NCBI RefSeq assembly: GCF_027213715.1
Contig: NZ_JAPWGM010000005.1
Location: 248,001-312,000, forward strand
DNA length: 64,000 nt
Reading direction: 5' to 3'
Origin: Pedobacter punctiformis
GTDB taxonomy: Bacteria > Bacteroidota > Bacteroidia > Sphingobacteriales > Sphingobacteriaceae
Shown: piece after piece, positions 1 through 8,880 of the stretch
How positions within the stretch are numbered: position 1 is the stretch's first letter
How the letters are laid out: each line of letters begins with the position of its first letter
Notes under the pieces: model-generated
What the model was told of the DNA's origin: nothing
What the model saw: only the letters and a program-made list of their open reading frames with translations
Database searches by the model: none
Made by a program: the position numbers and the translations under genes

Positions 1-100
1 TCTCATTTAAGCAATAAGCTCTGCTAAGTATTCTTGCTTCGGGGTTTAATATTATTGCCTATACTTATCCTTTCTCACATATTAATCCGGTTTAAATAAA

Positions 101-128
101 AAATGCCGGATGAACACACCCGGCATTT
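101..128 (-). terminator. Rho-independent terminator after the MG2/plug gene
   Basis: Seven-bp stem ATGCCGG (103-109) / CCGGCAT (120-126) with a 10-nt loop. Read on the minus strand it is followed by a run of T, just downstream of the stop codon at 152. In the first 100 bases of the window no open frame of useful length is visible. Confidence 0.8.
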
Positions 129-151
129 GTAGAAAAAATATTGATTTAATT

Positions 152-2878
152 TTATTTTACCGTGTACTTAAAAACAGAACGGCCTAAGTTACCATTACCA
201 TCAATTCCTTCAACAACAACTTTATATTGCCCTTTGCCATCTGCATTGAAAAATTCAAAAGAAGCATTTCCGCTTGCATCAGTCATTACTTTGGGATTCC
301 AGTAAATAGTAGTTCTTAAATCGTTGCGGTTTAAGTTTGCAGGCACATCATATTTAGGGACATAAAACTGGCGATCCTTGCTGTATCCTTGCGGAGAAAA
401 AGTGATTTCGTAGTTTTTAGGTAACATATCCAGCAACTGGCTTTTAGAAATTTTGGTGCCTTTAGGAGCTTTTTTCTGGTTAACAACAATAACCCCGTTC
501 ACATTATTTGCCCGGTTTACAAGGCCAAGTTCATCTCTTAAAAATACTTCAACCGATTCTATATTACCCGCTTCTAAAGTATTAAGCTGGTTAACATCCA
601 TCAGCATACCGTTGATAAATACACCCATCGGTATTTTTTTGCCCGCATTATAGTCTCTGGTTACATAAAAATTATTCTCAACAAAAGTAACGCCCGGCAG
701 CATAGATTGTAAACAGTTAATTAATAAATTACAGCCAGTCAACCTGTCGCCTGAAATTTCATGATCGGCCATCTGGCTTAAACCCGATAGGGCAGGATAA
801 TCTTTATGGCTTACCTTTGGTATGGCGGCAGCCTTAATGGTTACATCTTTTAAGGTGTGTAAATAAGAATATTGTTTTTGGCTATTGGCCAGATAGGTAG
901 TTAAAGCACTGTCGATATTTAGCACCTCTTCCGGAGCATTTAAGCTTCTGGTAATGCTCGGTGTTGGCGATCCGTTTAAACTAATCACCATAGCTTTGTA
1001 GTTTACATTGTATTTTGCCGTGATGGTTACTTTGGATGAATCGTTAAAAACCAGGTTAGAAAACTTAAAGTTACCAACCGGATCTGTAGTACCCTCTAAA
1101 TTAAAACGTTTATCCGGAATGGTTAATAAAAGCGCACCCTTTCTAACCGGAATACCATTGGCCATTCTTAAAATACCCGAAACTTCTATGCCCTGCTCCG
1201 GTAAAAATTCTACTTTAGGCAGTTTACCTGCGATAATATCCGGATAAGAATAACTGCGATAACCCTGCGTTAATAAAAGAACATCTAAATCGGCATTCTT
1301 TTTAGCATCAGGATTGTTAAAGTAATAATTTGGTTTTTCTACATAACCTTTAATATCACTGTTTAACAATAAACCCGTAAATATAGTACTGGCACCATCC
1401 TCATTAAAAGGGACCTTATTTTCATCAATAACCGATACGGAGAAATTGCCTGCAACAGGCGCCGCATCTTTTTTAGCCGCTAAATTTATTTTAACTTTTT
1501 TCTTTGGTCCGTAGGCAGGTAAAGTACTGCTTACACTTAGAGCTAAACCATTTTTTTGTTGTACAAAAATAATTCTTTCACTAAGCGGGGTACCATTTTC
1601 AGCAAATAAGGTAAACTGCGAAATACCGGTTGGAAACTTAGATTTTAAAATAGAAGTAGTGTATTCCTTACTCGATAAAGCGGTTTGCGCACCATAACAA
1701 ATTACACCTTTGCTTTGCGCTATGAGATAGAACTTTCTACCCTGGTTTTGTTGGAAAAAGGCCTCGTTCGAAGCAATTTTAACCACTATATTATCCGGAT
1801 TGCTATTGTCTGCCACAATGGTGATTCCTGTTGCTGTAACAGCAGGTAAAGCAACAGTTTGCGCTGTGCCATCTGAATAAGTAACCGTTGCTTTATACGT
1901 TTTGCCAGCTTCAGGTGTGATCATAAAACTACCCATTCCCAAATGCTGAGCCGTAAAAACAGCAGCCTGTTTACCATCATTATCTGTTACAATACCTTTG
2001 GCATTAATGCCCAATCCATCACTTTTAATGGCTTTAAACGCAACCTTGGCTGCTAAACCAGCAACCAGCTTACCCCCTTCAGGAAAAAACTGAATATCTT
2101 TACTTACAATAGCGCTTTTTAAAGAAAAGCTATTGTTAACTACATCCTTTTCTGAAGTATTAATACTGGTTACCAATTGTCCTTTTTGCAATTGATATTC
2201 TGCCTTTTGGTTCGCCGTCATGTTAACGGTTAAATAACCATTAGCATCGGTTGTACCCCTGCCTTTTGCTATAACAGTATAACTGGTAATAACCTGCCAG
2301 CTTACATTTTTATTTGCATAAGGTTTGTTATTCGCATCTTTAAACTGGATACGGGCATCTATTTTTTCCTGCTTATCTGTAGAAGAATTTTTAAGGGTAA
2401 TATTGGTTTTAACCTCTTTATCAATCGCTTCGCCAATAAAAAGAGTTTTATTAAAATAGGCCGGGCTCTCAAAGTTTAACATCCACATGGTATATGCCCT
2501 GATGTGATAATTGCCCTGCTTATAATTAACCTGATCTAAAGGAATATTTCCGCTGGCTGTTCCATCCGTAACCGGTAGTTTAACCGTTTGAATAAGCGAA
2601 TCCTGCCGGTTTATTACATCAACATACACAACCTTGCTTAAACCCGATAAAAAATTCTGGTTTTCAGTAATGTAAGCTTTAAACCAAATGGTATCTGCCA
2701 CGGCATAATAAGGTTTATCAAAGTGCAGGTAAATTTTTTCAGTAGGGTAGTCGTTTAAAACTTTATTGGTTTTATTAATAATGGTGTTAATGCTAACGGT
2801 ATCGGTTTGAGCCGATGAAGTGAAGTTTAGTACAGATATAAAAGCAACTAATATTAATAAAACTCTAAAAATCTTCAT
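152..2878 (-). CDS. Exported MG2-like / TonB plug-like domain protein (no beta-barrel)
   Basis: A 908-residue protein with a Sec signal peptide (about residues 1-24, ending SSAQ). After it, around residues 45-70, comes PTEKIYLHFDKPYY, the hallmark of the alpha-2-macroglobulin MG2-like proteins of Bacteroidota. Several beta-sandwich, carboxypeptidase-regulatory-like segments follow, and a TonB plug-like region lies around 715-800 (GVFINGMLMD, IESVEVF, GVIVVNQKK). There is no C-terminal porin barrel, so this is not a normal TonB receptor. It probably acts in the periplasm or at the outer membrane; its substrate is unknown. Transcribed alone, with a terminator at 101-128. Family assignment is good, function is not known. 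Confidence 0.8.
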   Translation of the reverse strand: MKIFRVLLILVAFISVLNFTSSAQTDTVSINTIINKTNKVLNDYPTEKIYLHFDKPYYAVADTIWFKAYITENQNFLSGLSKVVYVDVINRQDSLIQTVKLPVTDGTASGNIPLDQVNYKQGNYHIRAYTMWMLNFESPAYFNKTLFIGEAIDKEVKTNITLKNSSTDKQEKIDARIQFKDANNKPYANKNVSWQVITSYTVIAKGRGTTDANGYLTVNMTANQKAEYQLQKGQLVTSINTSEKDVVNNSFSLKSAIVSKDIQFFPEGGKLVAGLAAKVAFKAIKSDGLGINAKGIVTDNDGKQAAVFTAQHLGMGSFMITPEAGKTYKATVTYSDGTAQTVALPAVTATGITIVADNSNPDNIVVKIASNEAFFQQNQGRKFYLIAQSKGVICYGAQTALSSKEYTTSILKSKFPTGISQFTLFAENGTPLSERIIFVQQKNGLALSVSSTLPAYGPKKKVKINLAAKKDAAPVAGNFSVSVIDENKVPFNEDGASTIFTGLLLNSDIKGYVEKPNYYFNNPDAKKNADLDVLLLTQGYRSYSYPDIIAGKLPKVEFLPEQGIEVSGILRMANGIPVRKGALLLTIPDKRFNLEGTTDPVGNFKFSNLVFNDSSKVTITAKYNVNYKAMVISLNGSPTPSITRSLNAPEEVLNIDSALTTYLANSQKQYSYLHTLKDVTIKAAAIPKVSHKDYPALSGLSQMADHEISGDRLTGCNLLINCLQSMLPGVTFVENNFYVTRDYNAGKKIPMGVFINGMLMDVNQLNTLEAGNIESVEVFLRDELGLVNRANNVNGVIVVNQKKAPKGTKISKSQLLDMLPKNYEITFSPQGYSKDRQFYVPKYDVPANLNRNDLRTTIYWNPKVMTDASGNASFEFFNADGKGQYKVVVEGIDGNGNLGRSVFKYTVK

Positions 2879-3000
2879 GAATTGGAAATTAAATACTGAA
2901 AGGTAAATATATCCAATTATAAATAGAGCGCCTAAAATGTTGGCATGTTTAACACTTTTTTACATAAAAATTGAAACAATTTTGAAAACGCCATACAACA

Positions 3001-3033
3001 AAAAACAGGTTGCTTATTGGGCAACCTGTTTTT
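3001..3033 (-). terminator. Bidirectional hairpin terminator
   Basis: Perfect 13-bp inverted repeat AAAAACAGGTTGC (3001-3013) / GCAACCTGTTTTT (3021-3033) with a 7-nt loop. Its A/T flanks give a U-tract on either strand. It lies downstream of the nitroreductase gene (stop at 3173) and upstream of the MG2/plug gene, insulating the two. Confidence 0.85.
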
Positions 3034-3089
3034 ATAACATTAAGAAATGCAGCTGTTTATTTTAATGCAGCTCAATGAAAGGAAATGTC

Positions 3090-3113
3090 TGTCATTGCAA
3101 GGCACAAAGCAAT
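3090..3113. repeat. Fragment of a dispersed intergenic repeat
   Basis: The segment TGTCATTGCAAGGCACAAAGCAA resembles the widespread GTCATTGCGAGGCACGAAGCAA intergenic repeat known from many Bacteroidota genomes. Only one arm is visible; no matching inverted arm lies nearby, so it looks decayed. The comparison rests on memory of the motif, not on a search. Confidence 0.4.
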
Positions 3114-3172
3114 TTTACAACACCAGTTTTCCTTTCCAATGCATTAGGATTACTTACAACTACTATAACCCC

Positions 3173-3805
3173 TTATTTAAATTCGATTAAAAATTCATTT
3201 AAAGGCGTACGTACTTTTTTAAGATTTACCAACCAATCGCCTTCAGGATCACGGTGACCTAAAGGAAGTAAAGTTACACTGCGTAAACCCTGTTTATCTA
3301 AACCTAAGAATTTATCCAGTTCAGGTCCGTTAAAACCTTCCATAGGTGTTGCGTCTACTTCTAAAATAGCCGCTTCAGCAATGGCAATACCAAAACCAAT
3401 ATAGGCCTGACGTGCCGCATGGTTAAAGTTTTCTTCAGCAGTTCTGGATAAGATCATTCCTTTTAATTGCGCTTTATACGCATCAGTTCCGCTGTCAGGT
3501 AAACCACGTTCAGCATTCATTCTGCTAAAAACATGATCTATTCCTTCTTCAGTATAGTTTTCGTTTGCAGCAAAAATTAATAAGTGAGAAGAATCTATAA
3601 CTTGTGACTGGTTGAAAGCAATCGGCGCAATTTTTTCTTTTAATTCCTGGTTGGTAACCACAATAACTTTAAAAGGTTGTAAACCTGAAGAAGTTGGTGC
3701 TAGGTGTGCTGCGGCTATAATTTTATCAACCTTTTCTTGTGCTACAGGCTGACCATTCATTTTTTTAACGGCATAACGCCAGTTCAGGGCATTTATTAAG
3801 CTCAT
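3173..3805 (-). CDS. NAD(P)H-dependent nitroreductase (NfsB-like, FMN)
   Basis: A 210-residue protein of the normal length for the nitroreductase family. The N-terminus RYAVKKMNG and APTSSGLQPFKV (about 31-46) form the FMN-binding start. The C-terminal half has ATPMEGFNGPELD and LLPLGHRDPEGD, closely matching NfsB/NfnB-type oxygen-insensitive nitroreductases. It should reduce nitroaromatics or quinones with NAD(P)H in the cytoplasm. Monocistronic: terminator at 3001-3033, and 126 bp separate it from the gene upstream. The physiological substrate cannot be read from sequence. Confidence 0.88.
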   Translation of the reverse strand: MSLINALNWRYAVKKMNGQPVAQEKVDKIIAAAHLAPTSSGLQPFKVIVVTNQELKEKIAPIAFNQSQVIDSSHLLIFAANENYTEEGIDHVFSRMNAERGLPDSGTDAYKAQLKGMILSRTAEENFNHAARQAYIGFGIAIAEAAILEVDATPMEGFNGPELDKFLGLDKQGLRSVTLLPLGHRDPEGDWLVNLKKVRTPLNEFLIEFK

Positions 3806-3931
3806 ATTTTAAGTTTTTTATTTTCTATTAACAACACAAATATCCATATTAACTTAAAACTGTTTGTTGATGTATGGTAAGAATTGCCGGAGCTATCTTA
3901 AAGGATAGTTAAAGAATGTGCTGAAATATTT

Positions 3932-5038
3932 TTATGGAAGAAATCTAATGTCACTTCTAACCGGAAAGTGATCGGACAATTTTGCCTGGGTAATGTGGTA
4001 ATTTAAAATTTCTAAATCTTTGGTCGTGGCAATGTAATCAATCTGGAAATTAGGAAACTTACCATTATAGGTTCTACCCAAACCCGATCCTTTTTTGATA
4101 AAGGCATTATTTAAACCCGAGGTAATTTGAGTAACTACATAAGAAGCAGGTGTATCGTTAAAGTCGCCGGCAATTAAATAGGGCGTTTTACATTCAGCCA
4201 TTTCTTTCTTCATAATATCCACCTGATTGCTTCTTTTTAAAAAGGCACTTTTCAGCATTTTTAAAATCCGTTTAGAAGGTTGCAATTCGGTATTCATTTC
4301 CTTCACCTTATCCAGGTAATCATAATCCTGTTTTTCAAAAGATATAGATTGAAAATGCACATTATAAATTCTTAAATTTTTACGTCCAATTTCTAAATCC
4401 GCATAAATGCTCATATTGCCACCAATGCTCTGTTCAAAAGGAATTTTGCCGGTATCTTTAATTTTGTATTTAGAAAAAATAGCCAGACCAACAGCTTCAT
4501 AATCATTTTTGTTGGTAGGCACGAAGTAATAATATTTGGTGTTAAGCAGCGCCTTTAAACTATCGATGGTATCAAATGAACCTTTGTATCGGGTATAAAA
4601 TTCCTGGAAGCAAATAATATCAGGATTTTGATCTTTAACCACCTGCAACATTTTTTCTTTAACCGATTCGGTATTATTCTCCCCATAAAGTTTAAAGCTA
4701 TGTACATTGTAAGTCATCATTCTGATACTGCCATCTACTTTTTCTGTCTGCCCCTCATTGCCTCCAATAGCCAACGTTGCCTTTAGGGTTTTATAACCAA
4801 AGGCAATAACCACAAACGTAATCAGCGCAAATAACCACTTTTTACTAATCGACCACCAAACTAAAAATATAACATTTGCCAGCAAGGAAAATGGGTAGGC
4901 CAGGCCAAAAAAAGCAATAATTGCATGTTTCCTCGGATCCATACTGCCAGCTACAGTGCCGAGCAATAAGAAAACAGCCAAAACAACAGCAATGGGTAAA
5001 AGTAATTTATCAAAGAAATTATATTTCCGCTTAGCCAT
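3932..5038 (-). CDS. Membrane-anchored endonuclease/exonuclease/phosphatase family protein
   Basis: 368 residues. Three hydrophobic spans fill about residues 10-85, followed by an EEP-fold domain facing outward or inward. The fold is shown by MTYNVHSF (Asn motif), CFQEFY (metal-binding Glu), GDFND (Asp/Asn) and the C-terminal SDHFPV (catalytic Asp-His pair), so the hydrolase centre is complete. The substrate may be a nucleic acid, a phospholipid head group or a phosphoester. The start ATG overlaps the stop of the upstream rhomboid gene by one base (TAATG), so the two are translationally coupled. Confidence 0.85.
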   Translation of the reverse strand: MAKRKYNFFDKLLLPIAVVLAVFLLLGTVAGSMDPRKHAIIAFFGLAYPFSLLANVIFLVWWSISKKWLFALITFVVIAFGYKTLKATLAIGGNEGQTEKVDGSIRMMTYNVHSFKLYGENNTESVKEKMLQVVKDQNPDIICFQEFYTRYKGSFDTIDSLKALLNTKYYYFVPTNKNDYEAVGLAIFSKYKIKDTGKIPFEQSIGGNMSIYADLEIGRKNLRIYNVHFQSISFEKQDYDYLDKVKEMNTELQPSKRILKMLKSAFLKRSNQVDIMKKEMAECKTPYLIAGDFNDTPASYVVTQITSGLNNAFIKKGSGLGRTYNGKFPNFQIDYIATTKDLEILNYHITQAKLSDHFPVRSDIRFLP

Positions 5039-5892
5039 TAATCTTTACTCGCTTTAAAAAGTTTTTCTTTCTCAACCGGAGATAATTTATCATAACCCGA
5101 AGTCGAAATTTTATCTAAGATGGCATCAATTTCCTGTTGCGAAACGCCCTTAAATTCTGCTTTTTTAACAGGTTGTTCATTTCTAACCACCTTTAGTTTA
5201 GGTTTGCGCTCAAAAATTTTACTCCAGTCTTTTCCACTTTGTAAACTTTTAATAAATACAAAACCTAATAATGCACCCCCAAGATGTGCTAGACTGCCAC
5301 CAGCATTAAAAGAGGTAATACCGATGATATCTAAAATAACATAAGCTATGGCCAGGTATTTAATTTTAACTTCTCCAAAAAACATCAGGAAAATTGCATA
5401 GTTGGGCACCAATGTTGCCGTGCCTACAATAATGGCCATAACGGCTGCTGATGCACCAATAAGTACCGCAGAATTTACACTAGATGCAAAAAAAGGAAAC
5501 AGATTAAAAGCCGCAATATAAAATATGGCACCAGCCATACCACCTGCCAGATAAACAAAATGGAACTGGCGGGCTTTTAAAAAGTTCATAAAGATATTGC
5601 CAAACCAAAACAGCCCCAACATATTAAAAAGAAGGTGTAAAAAGCCTGCATGAAAAAACATGTAGGTAATTATCGTATAGAAATGAGTTGGGAGTGCCGA
5701 TACAGCGGCAGGTAAAGCCAAATAATCACTCATCCAATCGTAGATGTTAAATTTTATACCCCCAAGTAGGCAAAAAATAGAAATTAATGCCGGTACAATA
5801 AATAAAATAACATTAATGCCAATGTAAAAAAACAGTGGATTACCCGATTGGAATATTTTAAACTTTAACTCTTTGAAAATATTATTATTCAT
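5038..5892 (-). CDS. Rhomboid intramembrane serine protease (second of a pair)
   Basis: Start placed at ATG 5892 (MNNNIFKEL, 284 residues), because it overlaps the upstream rhomboid stop by a few bases and avoids a 19-residue N-terminus unlike the family. About six membrane spans. HAGFLHLLFN (H81, H86, N90) forms the oxyanion region, GASAA holds the catalytic Ser148, and AHLGGAL holds His203, so Ser/His are intact. A charged cytoplasmic tail of about 65 residues follows, rich in Lys/Glu. It probably cleaves membrane proteins within the bilayer. It forms an operon with the rhomboid upstream and the EEP protein downstream. Confidence 0.9.
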   Translation of the reverse strand: MNNNIFKELKFKIFQSGNPLFFYIGINVILFIVPALISIFCLLGGIKFNIYDWMSDYLALPAAVSALPTHFYTIITYMFFHAGFLHLLFNMLGLFWFGNIFMNFLKARQFHFVYLAGGMAGAIFYIAAFNLFPFFASSVNSAVLIGASAAVMAIIVGTATLVPNYAIFLMFFGEVKIKYLAIAYVILDIIGITSFNAGGSLAHLGGALLGFVFIKSLQSGKDWSKIFERKPKLKVVRNEQPVKKAEFKGVSQQEIDAILDKISTSGYDKLSPVEKEKLFKASKD

Positions 5893-6616
5893 ACAGCGTA
5901 TAAAATGTATCTTTTTTATCCTTCCATAGTTTAACCAGGATATAGCCAATTAAAGCACCCCCTATGTGCGCATAATGTGCAATAGAATCGCCTTGTATTT
6001 GTGCTACACCCAAAGAAAGCTCTATTAAAATATAAACAGGAATAATGTATTTAGCCTTTACCGGAACCGGGATAAACATAATCATCAGTTCAGCATTAGG
6101 GTAAAGCATACCAAAAGCGACTAAGAGCCCAAATATGGCCCCCGAAGCACCAACCATACCTCCAAAATAAATTCCATATAAGGTAGTTGCATCAGTCATC
6201 GATAAAACTTTTCTGTCAAATTGCCCCTGATAAAAAGTCTCCATGTTTATTTTTCCGTTGGCGGTTATGCTGCCTAAAATTTGATGTACCTCATAGGCTT
6301 GTACTGCCCATTGTAAAAACAAGGCACCCAAACCGGTTATTAAGTAAAAAATAATGAACTTTTTTGCACCCCAACGTGTCTCCAGTATGCTTCCGAAAGA
6401 GTAAAGGGCAAACATGTTAAAAAAAATGTGGGCAATACCACCATGCATAAACATGTAAGTAATGGGCTGCCACAATCTGAATTTTGGAGAGTTAAAATAA
6501 AAGGCTCCAAATAAATCATCAAGATGTAAATTAGGAATCAGATTGGTTGCCGCAAAAAATAAAATATTTATAATCAGCAGGTTTTTAACTACCGGAGGTA
6601 TATATATGTTGTTCAT
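5885..6616 (-). CDS. Rhomboid intramembrane serine protease (first of a pair)
   Basis: 243 residues, about six membrane spans. HGGIAHIFFN (59-67) forms the conserved loop-1/H-N region, GASGAIFG carries Ser158, and HYAHIGG carries His217: a complete catalytic dyad. An extra segment of about 40 residues (roughly 108-148) sits between TM helices. It ends inside the start of the second rhomboid gene and begins 47 bp after mutL ends, suggesting one transcript mutL - rhomboid - rhomboid - EEP protein. The clients are unknown. Confidence 0.92.
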   Translation of the reverse strand: MNNIYIPPVVKNLLIINILFFAATNLIPNLHLDDLFGAFYFNSPKFRLWQPITYMFMHGGIAHIFFNMFALYSFGSILETRWGAKKFIIFYLITGLGALFLQWAVQAYEVHQILGSITANGKINMETFYQGQFDRKVLSMTDATTLYGIYFGGMVGASGAIFGLLVAFGMLYPNAELMIMFIPVPVKAKYIIPVYILIELSLGVAQIQGDSIAHYAHIGGALIGYILVKLWKDKKDTFYTLYE

Positions 6617-6663
6617 TTATTCTTTTAAATTCTATAAAGGAAAAGGAGCATTTAATTTAATCC

Positions 6664-8502
6664 CTATTTCTCAAATTTCTTATCCAGTTCTGCCAGGGTA
6701 ATGGTTTGTATAATTGGCTTTCCTGTTACGCTAAAGTTAGGTGTTTTACATCCAAAAAGTTCATCAATAAGTGTATTCATTTCTTCCTGACTCAACGCCG
6801 TTCCGGCTTTTATAGCACTGTTTTTTGCTAAACTCCGGGCTAAACTATCCCGTTTATTCAGTTTTAATTCTTGCTGAGAATTTTTAAACCCTTCAATAAG
6901 CTGTTCAAACAGTTGTGTTTCATTAATATTACTGCTTCCCAAATCAACAGGAATACCTTCTACCACTAACGTGTTTTTCCCGAATTCACGTACATCAAAG
7001 CCTAAACTTTTTATATCATCCAGTAAACTTTTAGCCAGTTCAAAGTCATTGGCATTTAAAGTAATGGTTTGCGGAAACAAGCTTTGCTGAGAAGCCCCTT
7101 TCCGGTCTTCGAGATGTACGAGAAATCGCTCATAAAGGATTCGCTCATGCGCCATTTGCTGATCGATAACCATTAAGCCCGATTTTATTTGCGATACAAT
7201 GTAGCGGTTATGCAATTGCATATATTGTTTTTGCTTCGTTTCCAAAGCTGCATCATCTGCATAAAAAGAAGTTTGCTCCACAACAGGCTGCTGGGTTACT
7301 TCGTATAAAGAACCCCAGTTTTTTGTGCTTGGTTTAGCTTCATAATTTCTTGGACTAGTGGTATAACCCAACCCAACTTCCTTATTGTCGCTGGTAAAGG
7401 GATTAAAATCCGGATTAAAACTAATGCTTGGCGGTACAATATCTTCAACCGCCTTCTGGGTAATCATATTACTAAAACCCGTTTCCTGATCAAAATCCAG
7501 GGTTGGCGAAATGTTATAACGGCCAATAGATCTTTTTACGGCAGATTTTAAAATTGCATAGATAGATTTTTCGTCCAGGTATTTAATTTCAGTCTTGGTC
7601 GGATGTACGTTAACATCAATTTTTGCCGGATCAATTTCAATAAACAAAACATACAGCGGGTAACTGTCATCAGGTAAAAGATCATCAAAGGCCGAGCTTA
7701 CCGCATGATTTAAATACGGATCTTTAATAAAACGATTATTCACAAAGAAAAACTGTTCACCCCGGGTCTTTTTTGCAAAAGCAGGTTTTCCAATAAACCC
7801 TTTTAAGTTAATAATGGTCGTATCCTCTTCAACCGGAACCAGACGCTCGTTATAATTGTTTCCAAATAAATGGACAATCCGTTGCTTTAAATTTCCTTTT
7901 GGCAGGTTATAAATCTCTACACCATCATGGTGCAAACTAAAAAATACAGCCGGATGAGCCAGGGCAATACGTTGAAACTCGTCGATAATATGGCGCATTT
8001 CCACCGGATTGCTTTTTAAGAAATTTCGCCTGGCCGGTGTATTGAAAAATAAATTTTTAATGGCTATTTGTGTGCCGGGCGAAGTGGCTACGGGTTCCTG
8101 ATTAATTACCTGAGCGCCCTCAATGGTAATGCAGGTGCCAATTTCATCTTCGTGCCTGCGGGTTTTCATTTCAACCTGTGCAATTGCAGCAATTGAAGCC
8201 ATGGCCTCGCCACGGAAACCCATTGTGCGAATGGCAAACAAATCTTCAGCTTTTTTTACTTTAGAAGTCGCATGGCGCTCAAAGCACATTCTGGCATCAG
8301 TAACACTCATGCCGCAGCCATTATCTATAATCTGAATCAAGGCTTTACCTGCATCTTTTATAACCAGTTGAATTTTGTCTGCTCCGGCATCAATAGCGTT
8401 TTCAAGTAATTCTTTCACTGCAGAAGCAGGTCTTTGAACAACTTCTCCGGCAGCAATCTGATTGGCAACAGCATCAGGTAATAAATGAATAATATCAGTC
8501 AT
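6664..8502 (-). CDS. mutL: DNA mismatch repair protein MutL
   Basis: 612 residues from ATG 8502 (MTDIIHLLPDAVANQ). That start matches the usual MutL N-terminus; an ATG four codons earlier is less likely. The GHKL ATPase motifs are all present: ELLENAIDAG (31-40), DNGCGM (about 58-63), MGFRGEA. The C-terminal dimerisation domain has DQQMAHERILYE where endonuclease-type MutL has DQHA-x2-E-x4-E: spacing kept, but His replaced by Gln. The usual CPHGRP-like metal site reads NFSVTGKPI. It couples MutS recognition to downstream repair; whether it still nicks DNA is uncertain. First gene of a likely mutL-rhomboid operon. Confidence 0.97.
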   Translation of the reverse strand: MTDIIHLLPDAVANQIAAGEVVQRPASAVKELLENAIDAGADKIQLVIKDAGKALIQIIDNGCGMSVTDARMCFERHATSKVKKAEDLFAIRTMGFRGEAMASIAAIAQVEMKTRRHEDEIGTCITIEGAQVINQEPVATSPGTQIAIKNLFFNTPARRNFLKSNPVEMRHIIDEFQRIALAHPAVFFSLHHDGVEIYNLPKGNLKQRIVHLFGNNYNERLVPVEEDTTIINLKGFIGKPAFAKKTRGEQFFFVNNRFIKDPYLNHAVSSAFDDLLPDDSYPLYVLFIEIDPAKIDVNVHPTKTEIKYLDEKSIYAILKSAVKRSIGRYNISPTLDFDQETGFSNMITQKAVEDIVPPSISFNPDFNPFTSDNKEVGLGYTTSPRNYEAKPSTKNWGSLYEVTQQPVVEQTSFYADDAALETKQKQYMQLHNRYIVSQIKSGLMVIDQQMAHERILYERFLVHLEDRKGASQQSLFPQTITLNANDFELAKSLLDDIKSLGFDVREFGKNTLVVEGIPVDLGSSNINETQLFEQLIEGFKNSQQELKLNKRDSLARSLAKNSAIKAGTALSQEEMNTLIDELFGCKTPNFSVTGKPIIQTITLAELDKKFEK

Positions 8503-8681
8503 GTATAAAGGCAATGTGAAATTGCTAAATTATATAAAATAAGCTTAAGGAAGGCGGTTTGTTTAAAACTCAACACATAAATGACTATCGTTAAAGACAT
8601 AAGATTAATGGATTTAAAAAAGAAGCAGATAAAATCAAATCTTTTTTAGAAAATCAGGTTTCTGTTCTTTTGGTTCAAATG

Positions 8682-8740
8682 GTCCCGCTTTCCGCTATAG
8701 TCCCGATAAAGGATCGGGAGCTGCCGCTACAATCTGGTTT
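8682..8740. repeat. Decayed intergenic repeat with small palindrome
   Basis: Inside the 378-bp mutL / amidohydrolase intergenic region (8503-8880). The segment contains TCCCGAT (8701-8707) - AAAGG - ATCGGGA (8713-8719), flanked by CCGCTATAG and GCCGCTACAATC as imperfect outer arms. It is noticeably more G+C-rich than its surroundings and resembles dispersed REP-like units of Pedobacter-type genomes. No open frame of note exists in this gap; the remainder holds only the two divergent promoter regions. Confidence 0.45.
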
Positions 8741-8880
8741 ATTATTTAGGGCTGGTTTATATTGGCAACTACTATTAAGCAACAAAACATGTTTATGCTG
8801 CTACCTTTGCTGTTAATCTGCCCTTTCTGTAAGACTGAATTTACAAAGCGAAATGAATTCAATTTTCTATCTTTATCCAC

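Noticed and set aside
1..151. A gene end at the left edge of the window
   Set aside because: All three plus-strand frames stop within about 27 bases and the region is otherwise the terminator of the MG2/plug gene.
8503..8880. Possible insertion-sequence remnant in the 378-bp gap after mutL
   Set aside because: Only a short palindromic repeat unit is visible; no transposase fragment, terminal inverted repeats or target-site duplication.
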